From Rhizobium sp. R635 (GTDB lineage Bacteria; Pseudomonadota; Alphaproteobacteria; Rhizobiales; Rhizobiaceae), in contig NZ_LOKX01000035.1 of assembly GCF_002211285.1 (NCBI RefSeq), forward strand, positions 62,001-126,000: DNA of 64,000 nt, in the 5' to 3' direction. This document shows, piece by piece, positions 24,732-34,955 of this stretch. Each line of letters opens with the position of its first letter. The stretch's first letter is position 1. A model generated the notes under the pieces. The model was not told the DNA's origin and did not search any database. It worked only from the letters and a program-made list of their open reading frames with translations. The position numbers and the translations under genes are program-made.

Positions 24732-25150
24732 TCGTTCAGCCGCGTCACCACCCAGGAATAGCTGGCGGATACGAAGTGGACGGGCTTGGAAAGCGTCTCC
24801 TTGACGTCTCGGCCTGTCGGAAGATGCGCGCGAACTTGGCCGGCGATATTTTCAGCAAAGCCGGCGAGCTTGCCTACAGGTTCCTCGGGGGCGGCAGGAG
24901 CAGTCTCGGCAGTGGCAACAGGCAGAGGCGACGGCTTCGGCGGTTCGGCGGCGGCGAGCGCTTTCGGCGCTTCGCATACTGCGATCACCGAGGGATAGCT
25001 GACATTGGCATAGGTTTTGAGGCGGCGTTCGGCTTCGGCATCGCAAGCGGCAACGGTTTCCCAGCGCTTGTCGACCGTCGCGACATACCTGCACTGGCTG
25101 ACGGAATCGTCGCAACCGAGAATGGTCATGGCGATGAGCACCGCTTGCAT
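24728..25150 (-). CDS. Small hypothetical exported protein
   Basis: The 140-residue protein has a short hydrophobic N-terminus (MQAVLIAMTILGC) that could be a signal or lipoprotein leader, four Cys in the first 60 residues, then an Ala/Pro-rich linker (about 62-92) and a helical tail. The ATG at 25150 follows AAGGGGGC, a strong ribosome site. Its stop overlaps the DUF2336 stop by four bases. No family is recognised. Confidence 0.6.
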   Translation of the reverse strand: MQAVLIAMTILGCDDSVSQCRYVATVDKRWETVAACDAEAERRLKTYANVSYPSVIAVCEAPKALAAAEPPKPSPLPVATAETAPAAPEEPVGKLAGFAENIAGQVRAHLPTGRDVKETLSKPVHFVSASYSWVVTRLND

Positions 25151-25280
25151 ATTCTGCCCCCTTGGCTATTGAACCTGATATCGCCTTAGACGGCGCAATT
25201 CCAACCGAAAGAAGGCGAAAGCATTAACTCTTCGTCATGTCGAGAAGAATTTGCGCCTCTCGCCAGCATTGGGAACCATC

Positions 25281-25739
25281 ATGTCCGTCACCATCGCCCA
25301 GGAGCCGCCGCGCCAGCAGGGCATCATCCGTCTTCTCGATCTTTCCGATGCCTATGCGCAGTCGCTCTATCCTGCGGAGAGCAACCATCTGGTCGACCTT
25401 TCCACGCTGGAAAAGCCGTCCGTGAGCTTCCTCGTCGCCCGTAATCATGGTGCGATCGTCGGATGCTGCGCGCTGGTCGAAGCCGGCGACGGGACGGCGG
25501 AAATCAAACGCATGTTCGTCGATCCCGAGGCGAGAGGGCTGAGGATTGCCAGCGGTCTGATGAATGCATTGGAGGCGATCGCGAGGGAAAAGAGGCTGAC
25601 GGCGATTCGGCTCGAAACCGGCATCTACCAGCCAGAAGCAATCGCCCTCTACCGCAAATACAGATATCAAGAGATCGAGGCCTTCGGCAGCTATCTGCCG
25701 GACCCGCTCAGCCTCTTCATGGAAAAGCGGCTGGGATAG
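25281..25739 (+). CDS. GNAT family N-acetyltransferase
   Basis: The 152-residue protein has the GNAT fold. The acetyl-CoA loop appears as KRMFVDPEARGLRIASGLM (about 83-101), followed by the usual helix and the LYRKYRYQEIEAFGSY strand-helix near the end. The substrate is unknown. ATG 25281 is behind GGGAAC and gives MSVTIAQEPPRQ; a TTG at 25251 is less likely. It converges with the AI-2E-family gene, 18 bases away. Confidence 0.88.
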   Translation: MSVTIAQEPPRQQGIIRLLDLSDAYAQSLYPAESNHLVDLSTLEKPSVSFLVARNHGAIVGCCALVEAGDGTAEIKRMFVDPEARGLRIASGLMNALEAIAREKRLTAIRLETGIYQPEAIALYRKYRYQEIEAFGSYLPDPLSLFMEKRLG

Positions 25740-25757
25740 CGACTGGCGAAGGCCGCG

Positions 25758-26963
25758 TCAGCCTTCGGCAACCCGAGAGATCGTTTTCGACGAGGGAGGG
25801 GCCTGTTCGTCCACGACGATCTGCGGCACTGCCTCGATCTTTTCGGCGTTGCGGGCCTCGTGGATCCACTCGCGCCAGATGGCGACGATCAGCGCCATCA
25901 GCACGGGACCGATGAAGAGGCCGAGGAAACCCATCGTCTTGACGCCGCCGACGAGGCCGAAGAAGGTCGGCAGGAAGGGCAACTTGATCGGACCGCCGAC
26001 GAGCTTCGGCCTCAGCGTCTTGTCGACGATGAAGAGCTCGACAGTGCCCCATACGAAGAGGCCGACGCCGGCGACATGCGAGCCGCTCGCCAGGAGATAG
26101 ATGGAGACCAGCGTGAAGGAGAGCGGCGCACCGCCCGGGATCAACGCCATCACGCCGGTGAGCACGCCGAGCGTCACCGGCGACGGCACACCGGCGATCC
26201 AGTAAGCCACGCCGAGCACGATGCCTTCGCCGATCGCAATCAGCGTCATGCCCATGACGGTGGAGCTGATCGTCGCCGGCACGACGCGGGAAATGCGCTC
26301 CCAGCGGTTCGGCAGGATGCGTTCGCCCAGCATATCGATCTGCTTGGAGAAGGAAAAACCGTCGCGATAGACGAAGAACAGCGCGATCAGCATGAAGAGC
26401 AGCGTCAGCAGAAGATGGAAGGCGCCGCCGCCGGCTGCCAGCACGGCGCGATAGATATTGCCGATATGGGCGCCGCTGACTGCCTGAATGACCTCGCCCA
26501 GAGCGCCGGGACTGCCGATGTATTTCGTCCAGAGATCATCGAGATAGGGGCCTGCGAACGGCAGCGCGACGATCCAGTCGGGCGTCGGCGCGCCGGCGCG
26601 GTTGGCGTGGATCGCCCATGTGACCCAGGTGCGCACTTCACCCGTCGTATAGGTGACCGCAAACCCGATCGGAATGACCAGAAAGGTGACGATCATGACG
26701 ATAGCGATGGTCGCGGCGATCGTCGTATTGCCGCCGACGCGGGCCAGCAGCTTGCGGTAGAGCGGCCAGCTGGCAAAGCCGATGACCAGCGCCGCAAGCA
26801 CCGGCACGAGGAAGCCGTAGAAGAAATAGACGCCGGCCGCGACGATCAGGACCAGCAGCCAGCGCGCCGCCGAGATGGAAGGGATTAGCGGCGCGCGCGT
26901 CGGCGCCGACGACCCCAGCCATCGTGGCTCATGATTGGCTTTCTGACGATCGAACACACCCAC
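25758..26963 (-). CDS. AI-2E/YdgG-family membrane permease
   Basis: The 401-residue protein has about eight membrane helices and the AI-2E transporter (UPF0118) signature near the C-terminus (PIKLPFLPTFFGLVGGVKTM, about 335-355). Members export diverse small molecules, and some act as Na+/H+ antiporters, so an autoinducer role should not be assumed. The start is GTG 26963, behind AGAGGCGC. A hydrophilic tail of about 30 residues ends the protein. It is a single-gene unit. Confidence 0.88.
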   Translation of the reverse strand: MGVFDRQKANHEPRWLGSSAPTRAPLIPSISAARWLLVLIVAAGVYFFYGFLVPVLAALVIGFASWPLYRKLLARVGGNTTIAATIAIVMIVTFLVIPIGFAVTYTTGEVRTWVTWAIHANRAGAPTPDWIVALPFAGPYLDDLWTKYIGSPGALGEVIQAVSGAHIGNIYRAVLAAGGGAFHLLLTLLFMLIALFFVYRDGFSFSKQIDMLGERILPNRWERISRVVPATISSTVMGMTLIAIGEGIVLGVAYWIAGVPSPVTLGVLTGVMALIPGGAPLSFTLVSIYLLASGSHVAGVGLFVWGTVELFIVDKTLRPKLVGGPIKLPFLPTFFGLVGGVKTMGFLGLFIGPVLMALIVAIWREWIHEARNAEKIEAVPQIVVDEQAPPSSKTISRVAEG

Positions 26964-27078
26964 GCGCGCCTCTTCTTATTCTTGTACTCTGGTTATGGGC
27001 CATGAACCCGGCGGTTTCAAGGTACGTAGCGTGAAAGCGTATACAAAGCGTCGCTATTCGACCGCCAGACGCGACGGT

Positions 27079-28218
27079 TTACTGCTGCGGACGGCTGACG
27101 ATCTTGAAGGCGTAGAACTGCGTCTTCTGGGCGGGCGAGAAGTTGTTGTCGGAGCCAAGGATGAGAACGTCGGCGCCGTCCTTGGCCTTGCCGAGCGACA
27201 TGGCCTCGATATTGTCGGGGACGAGGCCGATCGCTCTCAGATCGAGGATCTGGCTCTTGCGGGCAGGGACGACGCGCTGGTCGTTCTTGGCGAGTGAGGC
27301 GATGGCGGAGACGTCGGTCGCATCTGCGAGATCCATCATCATGATCTTGATGTTATTACCGAAGCCTTCGGCATAGCTGCGCTCGACGGCGAGCAGGCGA
27401 TGATCGTCGAGGGCGAGCATTTCCGACATGCCGTTGTCGTTGCCGCCGTTTTCCTTGGCGGCAGCCTGCGGGATCGGAGAGACCGGGTAGACATACTGCG
27501 CCTTCGGTTCGCCGGTTGCGCCGTCATAACGGATGATGCGCGACAGGCTGCCCGTCGTCAGCGACGGCTTCGGGCCATCCTGGTAGAGGGCTGCCTCGAC
27601 GCCGACGAAGACGTCGCCGGAGGGTGCTGCGGCAAGATCCTCGAAGGCGAGATTGTCGCGGATGCCGGTCGACTTGTCGGCGGTCGGCGCAAAGCCCTCC
27701 GGCAGCTTGAATTCGCGCACGAACGAGCCGTCCGGTGCAGCGACGCGGATGAAGGGCGGCAGCAGCGCCTTGCCGTCGCCCTCACTGCCCCAGTAGATCC
27801 CATCCTTGCCGAGACGAATCGATTCCGGATCGACCGTCTTTGCGGCGAAAGGTTCGCCGTTCTTATCCTTCAGCGTGACCTGCTTGACGATCGAAACACC
27901 CTTGAGGCCCGACGCATCGACATCGACGTCGAGCTCATAGAAACGAGCCGGGGCCTTGTCGGAGCGATCGTCGCTGATGGCGACATAGTGGCCGGTGGCG
28001 GCATCGAAATCGAGGCCCGATATGCCGCCGAACTCGACGCCGTTTTCCATATGACCTGTGGGGATGACGAATTCACCGAGATAAGAGAGCGAAATGCCGG
28101 CGGCGCAATCGCCGAAAGGGCAGGCGGTCTCAAAGGTGGCGCCGATCTCGGTGGCGCTGACGGTGACGGTGCTGGACAGGAGAACGAAAGCGGCAGTCGC
28201 GAGAAAACGCTTGGTCAT
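27079..28218 (-). CDS. Secreted esterase-like phytase-type protein
   Basis: The 379-residue protein has a signal peptide (TKRFLATAAFVLLSSTVTVSA) and then a beta-propeller of the esterase-like activity of phytase family. Typical segments are EFGGISGLDFDAATGHYVAISDDRS, VDPESIRLG and NIEAMSLG. It is expected in the periplasm, where it may cleave phosphate esters; the family is poorly tested. ATG 28218 is used; upstream in-frame codons to 28299 look non-coding. It is preceded by parE on the same strand, with 196 bases between. Confidence 0.86.
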   Translation of the reverse strand: MTKRFLATAAFVLLSSTVTVSATEIGATFETACPFGDCAAGISLSYLGEFVIPTGHMENGVEFGGISGLDFDAATGHYVAISDDRSDKAPARFYELDVDVDASGLKGVSIVKQVTLKDKNGEPFAAKTVDPESIRLGKDGIYWGSEGDGKALLPPFIRVAAPDGSFVREFKLPEGFAPTADKSTGIRDNLAFEDLAAAPSGDVFVGVEAALYQDGPKPSLTTGSLSRIIRYDGATGEPKAQYVYPVSPIPQAAAKENGGNDNGMSEMLALDDHRLLAVERSYAEGFGNNIKIMMMDLADATDVSAIASLAKNDQRVVPARKSQILDLRAIGLVPDNIEAMSLGKAKDGADVLILGSDNNFSPAQKTQFYAFKIVSRPQQ

Positions 28219-28370
28219 GACAAATATCCGGCAAAGGGTTGAAAAACGGTTCGAACGGGCGCGGGCGTCACTCCAGGGAGGCCGCGCCGACCGCTTCATG
28301 CGCCGGTTGTTTGACGGAGTTGTTACGGTTCTTCGTCAGTTCCGTGAAATCGCAAATGCTAAAATGTAGC

Positions 28371-28403
28371 GCGCCGAACCGTACCAGTCCGGCTGTTCGG
28401 CGC
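28371..28403 (-). terminator. Possible terminator of parE
   Basis: GCGCCGAAC and GTTCGGCGC form a 9-base-pair stem with a 15-base loop just past the parE stop. The minus-strand sequence after it carries only a short T run (TACATTTTAG), so it is a weak candidate. Confidence 0.4.
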
Positions 28404-28414
28404 GTCTATAACAT

Positions 28415-30487
28415 TTAAATATCCAGGTTTTCGGCGAAAGCCGCACGCTCCTGGATGAAGCGGAAGCGGGCTTCCGGCTTGGTGCCCATCAGGTCGTCGA
28501 CGGCGCTGCGGGTGCCCTCGAAATCCACCTCGTCGATCAGCACCCGCAGCAGGGTGCGCTTGGACGGGTCCATGGTGGTTTCCTTGAGCTGGGCAGGCAT
28601 CATTTCGCCGAGACCTTTGAAGCGGCTGATCTCTACCTTGGCCTTGCTCTTGAATTCCGTCTGCATCAGCTCGGCGCGATGATTGTCGTCGCGGGCATAG
28701 GCGGATTTCGCCCCTTGGGTGATCTTGTAGAGCGGCGGCACGGCGAGGAAGAGGTGGCCGCCGCGCACCAGCTCCGGCATTTCCTGATAGAAGAAGGTGA
28801 TGAGCAGCGAGGCGATATGGGCGCCGTCGACGTCGGCATCGGTCATGACGATGATGCGCTCGTAGCGCAGGTCTTCCTGCCGGTATTTCGAGCGCGTGCC
28901 GCAGCCGAGCGCCTGGATGAGATCGGCAAGCTGCTGGTTGGCGCCGAACTTTTCGCGGCCGGCGCTGGCGACGTTCAGGATCTTGCCGCGCAGGGGAAGG
29001 ATCGCCTGGTTGGCGCGATTGCGCGCCTGCTTGGCCGAACCGCCTGCCGAATCACCCTCGACGATGAAGAGTTCGGCGCCTTCGGCCGTGTTCTGCGAGC
29101 AATCGGCAAGCTTGCCGGGCAGGCGCAGCTTGCGCACGGCCGTCTTGCGGTTGACTTCCTTTTCCTTGCGGCGGCGCAGGCGCTCCTCGGCGCGCTCGAT
29201 CACCCAGTCGAGCAGCTTGGCCGCCTCGTTCGGATTGTCGGCGAGATAATGGTCGAAGGGATCGCGCAGCGCGTTCTCGACGATGCGCTGGGCCTCGACG
29301 GTCGCCAGCTTGTCCTTGGTCTGGCCGACGAATTCCGGCTCGCGGATGAAGACCGACAGCATGCCGACGGCCGAGATCATCACGTCGTCGGTGGTGATCT
29401 GCGCGGCGCGCTTGTTCTGCGTCAGCTCGGCATAGGCTTTCAGGCCCTTGGTCAGCGCGATGCGCAGGCCGGCCTCATGCGTGCCGCCTTCGGGGGTCGG
29501 GATGGTGTTGCAATAGGAATGCACCTGCGGATCGCCGCCATACCAGGTGATCGCCCATTCCATCGAACCGTGGCCGCTGGTTTTCTCCGTCTTGCCGGCG
29601 AAGATTTCGCGGGTGACGGTGAATTCCTTGCCCATCGTCGCCTGCAGGTAGTCCTTCAGGCCACCGGGGAAGTGGAAGACGGCCTTGTCGGGAACTTCGG
29701 AACCTTCCGGCAAAACGCCCGGTTCGCAGCTCCAGCGGATTTCGACGCCGCCGAAGAGATAGGCCTTGGAGCGCGCCATGCGAAAGACGCGGCCGGCGTC
29801 GAACTTCATGTGATCCCCAAAGATCTGGGGGTCGGGATGGAAGCGCACGCGGGTCCCGCGGCGATTGTGGACGTCGCCCAATTCTTCGAGCCCGCCCTGC
29901 GGCAGGCCGCGGGAAAAACGCTGGCGATAGAGCTTGCGGTTTCGCGCCACCTCGACCTCGAGGAAGTCGGAGAGCGCGTTGACGACCGAAACGCCGACGC
30001 CGTGCAGGCCGCCCGAGGTCTCGTAGGCCTTGCCGTCGAACTTACCGCCGGCATGCAGCTTGGTCATGATGACTTCGAGCGTCGACTTGCCCGGCACCTG
30101 CGGATGGTTCTCGACCGGGATGCCGCGGCCGTTGTCGGAGACCGTGAGATAACCCTGCAGATCGAGATGGACCTCGATGAAATTGGCATGGCCGGCGACG
30201 GCTTCGTCCATCGCATTGTCGATGACTTCGGCAAAGAGGTGGTGCAGCGCCTTTTCGTCGGTGCCGCCGATATACATGCCGGGGCGCATGCGCACCGGCT
30301 CGAGGCCTTCTAGGACGCGGATCGACGAGGCGCCATATTCATCCGCGTTCGAGGCGGCGGGCGCCGGGCGCGGGGCGACAGGCGCAGCCGTTACCGGCGG
30401 CCGTTCGGCCTGGGCCGCAGGTTTCTGGGCCTCCTCGCGTTTTTCAGAGAGGGGCATTCCGGAAAAAAGGTCGTTGCTGTCGTCCAT
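28415..30487 (-). CDS. parE: DNA topoisomerase IV subunit B
   Basis: The 690-residue type IIA topoisomerase subunit supplies the ATPase that drives decatenation of chromosomes with ParC. The GHKL ATPase has EVIDNAMDEAVAGHA and SDNGRGIPVENHP, the transducer domain follows, and the TOPRIM region carries VEGDSAGGSAKQARNR and TDADVDGAHIASL. The first 55 residues are a Pro/Ala-rich extension. ATG 30487 gives MDDSNDLFSGMPL. ParE rather than GyrB is favoured by length and the VEGDSAGG-AKQARNR sequence. ParC is not in this window. Confidence 0.92.
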   Translation of the reverse strand: MDDSNDLFSGMPLSEKREEAQKPAAQAERPPVTAAPVAPRPAPAASNADEYGASSIRVLEGLEPVRMRPGMYIGGTDEKALHHLFAEVIDNAMDEAVAGHANFIEVHLDLQGYLTVSDNGRGIPVENHPQVPGKSTLEVIMTKLHAGGKFDGKAYETSGGLHGVGVSVVNALSDFLEVEVARNRKLYRQRFSRGLPQGGLEELGDVHNRRGTRVRFHPDPQIFGDHMKFDAGRVFRMARSKAYLFGGVEIRWSCEPGVLPEGSEVPDKAVFHFPGGLKDYLQATMGKEFTVTREIFAGKTEKTSGHGSMEWAITWYGGDPQVHSYCNTIPTPEGGTHEAGLRIALTKGLKAYAELTQNKRAAQITTDDVMISAVGMLSVFIREPEFVGQTKDKLATVEAQRIVENALRDPFDHYLADNPNEAAKLLDWVIERAEERLRRRKEKEVNRKTAVRKLRLPGKLADCSQNTAEGAELFIVEGDSAGGSAKQARNRANQAILPLRGKILNVASAGREKFGANQQLADLIQALGCGTRSKYRQEDLRYERIIVMTDADVDGAHIASLLITFFYQEMPELVRGGHLFLAVPPLYKITQGAKSAYARDDNHRAELMQTEFKSKAKVEISRFKGLGEMMPAQLKETTMDPSKRTLLRVLIDEVDFEGTRSAVDDLMGTKPEARFRFIQERAAFAENLDI

Positions 30488-30694
30488 GGAACCGTTCAGA
30501 TCTTCATCCTGTTTCGAGCTGGCATCCGCGCCGGCCCAAAATCACCGCATTTCACGTCACGTTTGCGAATCGGGCAGATTCTGCCAGAAAGCACCTCTAT
30601 ACGCGACACCGCCTATTCGGCGGCTTTTTCAGACATGATTTGCGTTGCCGGGCGCGGAATGGCAAGCGGCGGCAGGCTTCAGGAAACCATCCGC

Positions 30695-31594
30695 ATGCGA
30701 ATGTCCACAAGTCATTGCACCCTTATATCAGCAATTGCGGCCTTTTTGCTGTCCGCAGCCGCGCTTTCCGCTGGCGGACCGGCGCGGGCGGCCGACGCGC
30801 TGCCGCCTTTCAAGGACGATCTCTTCTCGAAACAGGCCGTGCTGCAGACAAGCGACGACGGCGCCTTCGAGGTGATCGGCTATGACGAGATGCGCGATAT
30901 CAACGGCCGCGACCAGATCCCGGAAAAGCGGGCGCAGCAAAAATATGTCTCGCTCGGCATCCGCAAGGCTCAAGTCGACGAAACCCTCTCTCTCGACGGC
31001 ATCAGGCTCGATGTCACCAGGGTGGGACCATCTCAGAACGCCGCGTTCACGGTGATCTTCATTCACGGCCGCGACGGCGACCGGCGGCTCGGGGCCAACG
31101 ACTACAGCTTCGGCGGCAATTTCAACCGGCTGAAGAACCTCGTCGCCGGCAATGGCGGCGTCTATTATTCGCCGACGGTCAGGAGCTTCGACAGCAACGG
31201 CGTTGCCGCGATCGAAGGCCTGATCCGTTATGCCGGCGCGCAATCGCCTGGCCGGCCGATCGTCCTTTCCTGCGCTTCGATGGGCAGCCAGGTCTGCTGG
31301 GGCGTTGCGCGCGACGGCGACAGCGTCAAGCGGCTGAAGGGCATGCTCGTTATGAGCGGGGTCACCGATCCCGATTTTACCAGGAGCGCGTTTTACAAGG
31401 CCAAGCTGCCGCTCTGGTTTGCGCATGGCAGCCGTGATCCGGTCTACGCCGCAACCGACCAGCAGGCGCTGTTCGAGAGCCTGCGCAAGGCGAAGTATCC
31501 GACGCGCTTCACGCTGTTTCAGACCGGCAACCACGGAACGCCGATCCGGATGATCGACTGGCGCAGGGTGCTGAACTGGATTCTTGCCGGCTAA
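30695..31594 (+). CDS. Exported alpha/beta hydrolase-like protein
   Basis: The 299-residue protein starts with a signal peptide (about 8-33) ending ARAAD. An alpha/beta hydrolase fold is suggested by FIHGRDGDRRLGANDYS (oxyanion loop), a nucleophile-elbow-like SCASMGSQVCW and a closing HGSRDP...GNHG His region. The elbow is not the canonical GxSxG. The start is ATG 30695, behind AGGAAA; ATG 30701 is equally open. It is divergent from parE, so a shared promoter region lies at 30488-30694. The substrate is unknown. Confidence 0.78.
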   Translation: MRMSTSHCTLISAIAAFLLSAAALSAGGPARAADALPPFKDDLFSKQAVLQTSDDGAFEVIGYDEMRDINGRDQIPEKRAQQKYVSLGIRKAQVDETLSLDGIRLDVTRVGPSQNAAFTVIFIHGRDGDRRLGANDYSFGGNFNRLKNLVAGNGGVYYSPTVRSFDSNGVAAIEGLIRYAGAQSPGRPIVLSCASMGSQVCWGVARDGDSVKRLKGMLVMSGVTDPDFTRSAFYKAKLPLWFAHGSRDPVYAATDQQALFESLRKAKYPTRFTLFQTGNHGTPIRMIDWRRVLNWILAG

Positions 31595-31720
31595 TGACGG
31601 TTTTTGGCAGAAAATATGCGCGAGCACGCAGAGATTTCCCTTACGTCAAGGGCATGATGCTTTTCTTTACCGCAAGCTTTTGATATTGCCGCAGGCATAA
31701 GCAGATTTTGGAAGGCCGGC

Positions 31721-32491
31721 ATGACCCCTGATGTACGCCCGCTCGTGGCGGGAAATTGGAAGATGAACGGCACGCGTGCCTCCCTGGATCAGATCAAGGC
31801 GATCGCCGAGGGCGTTCGCCCGCCGCTCGCCAACGAGGTCGAGGCGCTGATCTGCCCGCCGGCGACGCTGCTTTACGTGGCGACCGCGCTCTGCACCGAC
31901 AGCCCGCTTGCGATCGGCGCGCAGGACTGCCACCAGAAACCATCCGGCGCACATACCGGCGACATCTCCGCCGAAATGATCGCCGACAGCTTCGGCACCT
32001 ATGTGATCGTCGGCCATTCCGAGCGGCGCACCGACCATGCCGAGACGGACCATCTGGTGCGCGCCAAGGCCGAAGCGGCTTTTGCCGCGGAATTGACGGC
32101 GATCATCTGCATCGGCGAGACGGCCGACGAACGCCGCGCCGGGCAGGAACTCGACGTCATCAAGCGCCAGCTTTCCGCCTCCGTTCCCGATGCCGCGACC
32201 GCCGAAAACACCGTTATCGCCTACGAGCCGATCTGGGCGATCGGCACCGGTGTGACGCCGACATCAGCCGATGTCGAAAAGGCGCACGCCTTCATGCGCG
32301 CAGAGCTCGTGGCCCGCTTCGGCGACGAAGGCCGCAAGATGCGCCTTCTCTACGGCGGCTCGGTAAAACCCGCCAATGCCGGAGAACTGCTTGGCATCGC
32401 CAATGTCGACGGCGCGCTGATCGGCGGGGCAAGCTTGAAAGCCGCCGACTTCCTCGCCATCTACCGGGCTTATGAGGCGCTGCTCGCCTGA
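31721..32491 (+). CDS. tpiA: Triosephosphate isomerase
   Basis: The 256-residue TIM barrel interconverts dihydroxyacetone phosphate and glyceraldehyde 3-phosphate. Catalytic Lys in GNWKMNG, His in GHSERR and Glu in AYEPIWAIGTG are all present, with the phosphate loop LYGGSVKP. It heads a rightward run tpiA-secG-pyrG, separated by about 120-140 bases each. Confidence 0.96.
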   Translation: MTPDVRPLVAGNWKMNGTRASLDQIKAIAEGVRPPLANEVEALICPPATLLYVATALCTDSPLAIGAQDCHQKPSGAHTGDISAEMIADSFGTYVIVGHSERRTDHAETDHLVRAKAEAAFAAELTAIICIGETADERRAGQELDVIKRQLSASVPDAATAENTVIAYEPIWAIGTGVTPTSADVEKAHAFMRAELVARFGDEGRKMRLLYGGSVKPANAGELLGIANVDGALIGGASLKAADFLAIYRAYEALLA

Positions 32492-32610
32492 GGCATTGTT
32501 CATTGCTCGGTTTATTCCTGACCGAAGGGCTTGGAATAGGCGAGAGCCTCATGTAAAGAGCCGCCAGAATTCTTACTTATGTCCGTCTCCAGGCGGGCAG
32601 GACTGGACCC

Positions 32611-33111
32611 ATGCAGACAGTATTGATTGTCATCCATCTCATGATCGTGCTCGCCCTCGTCGGCGTCGTGCTCATCCAGCGCTCTGAAGGCGGCGGCCTC
32701 GGCATCGGCGGCGGTTCGGGCTTCATGTCGGCCCGCGGCACGGCCAATGCGCTGACGCGCACGACCGCGATCCTTGCGACCCTGTTCTTCCTCACCTCGC
32801 TCGGCCTCGGCATCCTGACGCGTTACGAAGGCCGTCCGACCGACATTCTCGACCGTATTCCGGCAACGGGCGGCCAGGGCAACGGCATTCTCGATTCGCT
32901 CGGCGGCGGCGCACAGGCTCCGGCCCAGCCGGCCGGCAACGGCGTTCCGAACGGCGGCGCAGCCGCTCCGGCACCGGCCGCCCAGGCTCCGGCAACGTCT
33001 GCGCCTGCAACCCAGGCACCGGCCGCCACGGCACCGGCGGCGACTGCTCCGGCAACGCCCGCAGCTCCGGCCGCACCGACTCAGCCCTCCGGCGTCCCGA
33101 CGGGACAGTAA
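32611..33111 (+). CDS. secG: Protein translocase subunit SecG with long Ala/Pro tail
   Basis: The 166-residue protein has the SecG core: membrane helix 1 (about 3-22, VLIVIHLMIVLALVGVVLIQ), the loop SEGGGLGIGGGSGFMSARG and helix 2 (about 50-68). It is the third subunit of SecYEG in the inner membrane. SecG is usually 75-110 residues; the last 75 here are a low-complexity Ala/Pro/Thr/Gly tail with repeats such as APAATAPAATAPA. A clear terminator follows at 33133-33165. Confidence 0.93.
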   Translation: MQTVLIVIHLMIVLALVGVVLIQRSEGGGLGIGGGSGFMSARGTANALTRTTAILATLFFLTSLGLGILTRYEGRPTDILDRIPATGGQGNGILDSLGGGAQAPAQPAGNGVPNGGAAAPAPAAQAPATSAPATQAPAATAPAATAPATPAAPAAPTQPSGVPTGQ

Positions 33112-33132
33112 ACCGGGCTTCGACATAAACCG

Positions 33133-33165
33133 CCGGCAGGCCCTCGGGTCTGCCGGTTTTCTTTT
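33133..33165 (+). terminator. Rho-independent terminator after secG
   Basis: CCGGCAG and CTGCCGG make a 7-base-pair stem with a ten-base loop, followed by TTTTCTTTT. It lies 21 bases past the secG stop and separates tpiA-secG from pyrG. Confidence 0.8.
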
Positions 33166-33254
33166 GTTCAGATTCCCGCGGCACGCTCCAAAAGTTCTGG
33201 AAAAGAATTTTTGGGCTGGTGGAATCGTTTTTGAAAAGGTATCCGGTGAATCCC

Positions 33255-34883
<1,629 letters not shown>

Positions 34884-34955
34884 CGCATGCCCATGCCGCC
34901 TTCGTCGGCGGCCAACGAACGGCTGCAGGGGCATATCCTGCCGCCGAATTCACCT

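Noticed and set aside
28679..30313. Long open frame antisense to parE (544 codons)
   Set aside because: It mirrors parE codon by codon and has the His/Arg/Asp-rich composition of shadow frames in GC-rich DNA; parE itself is certain.
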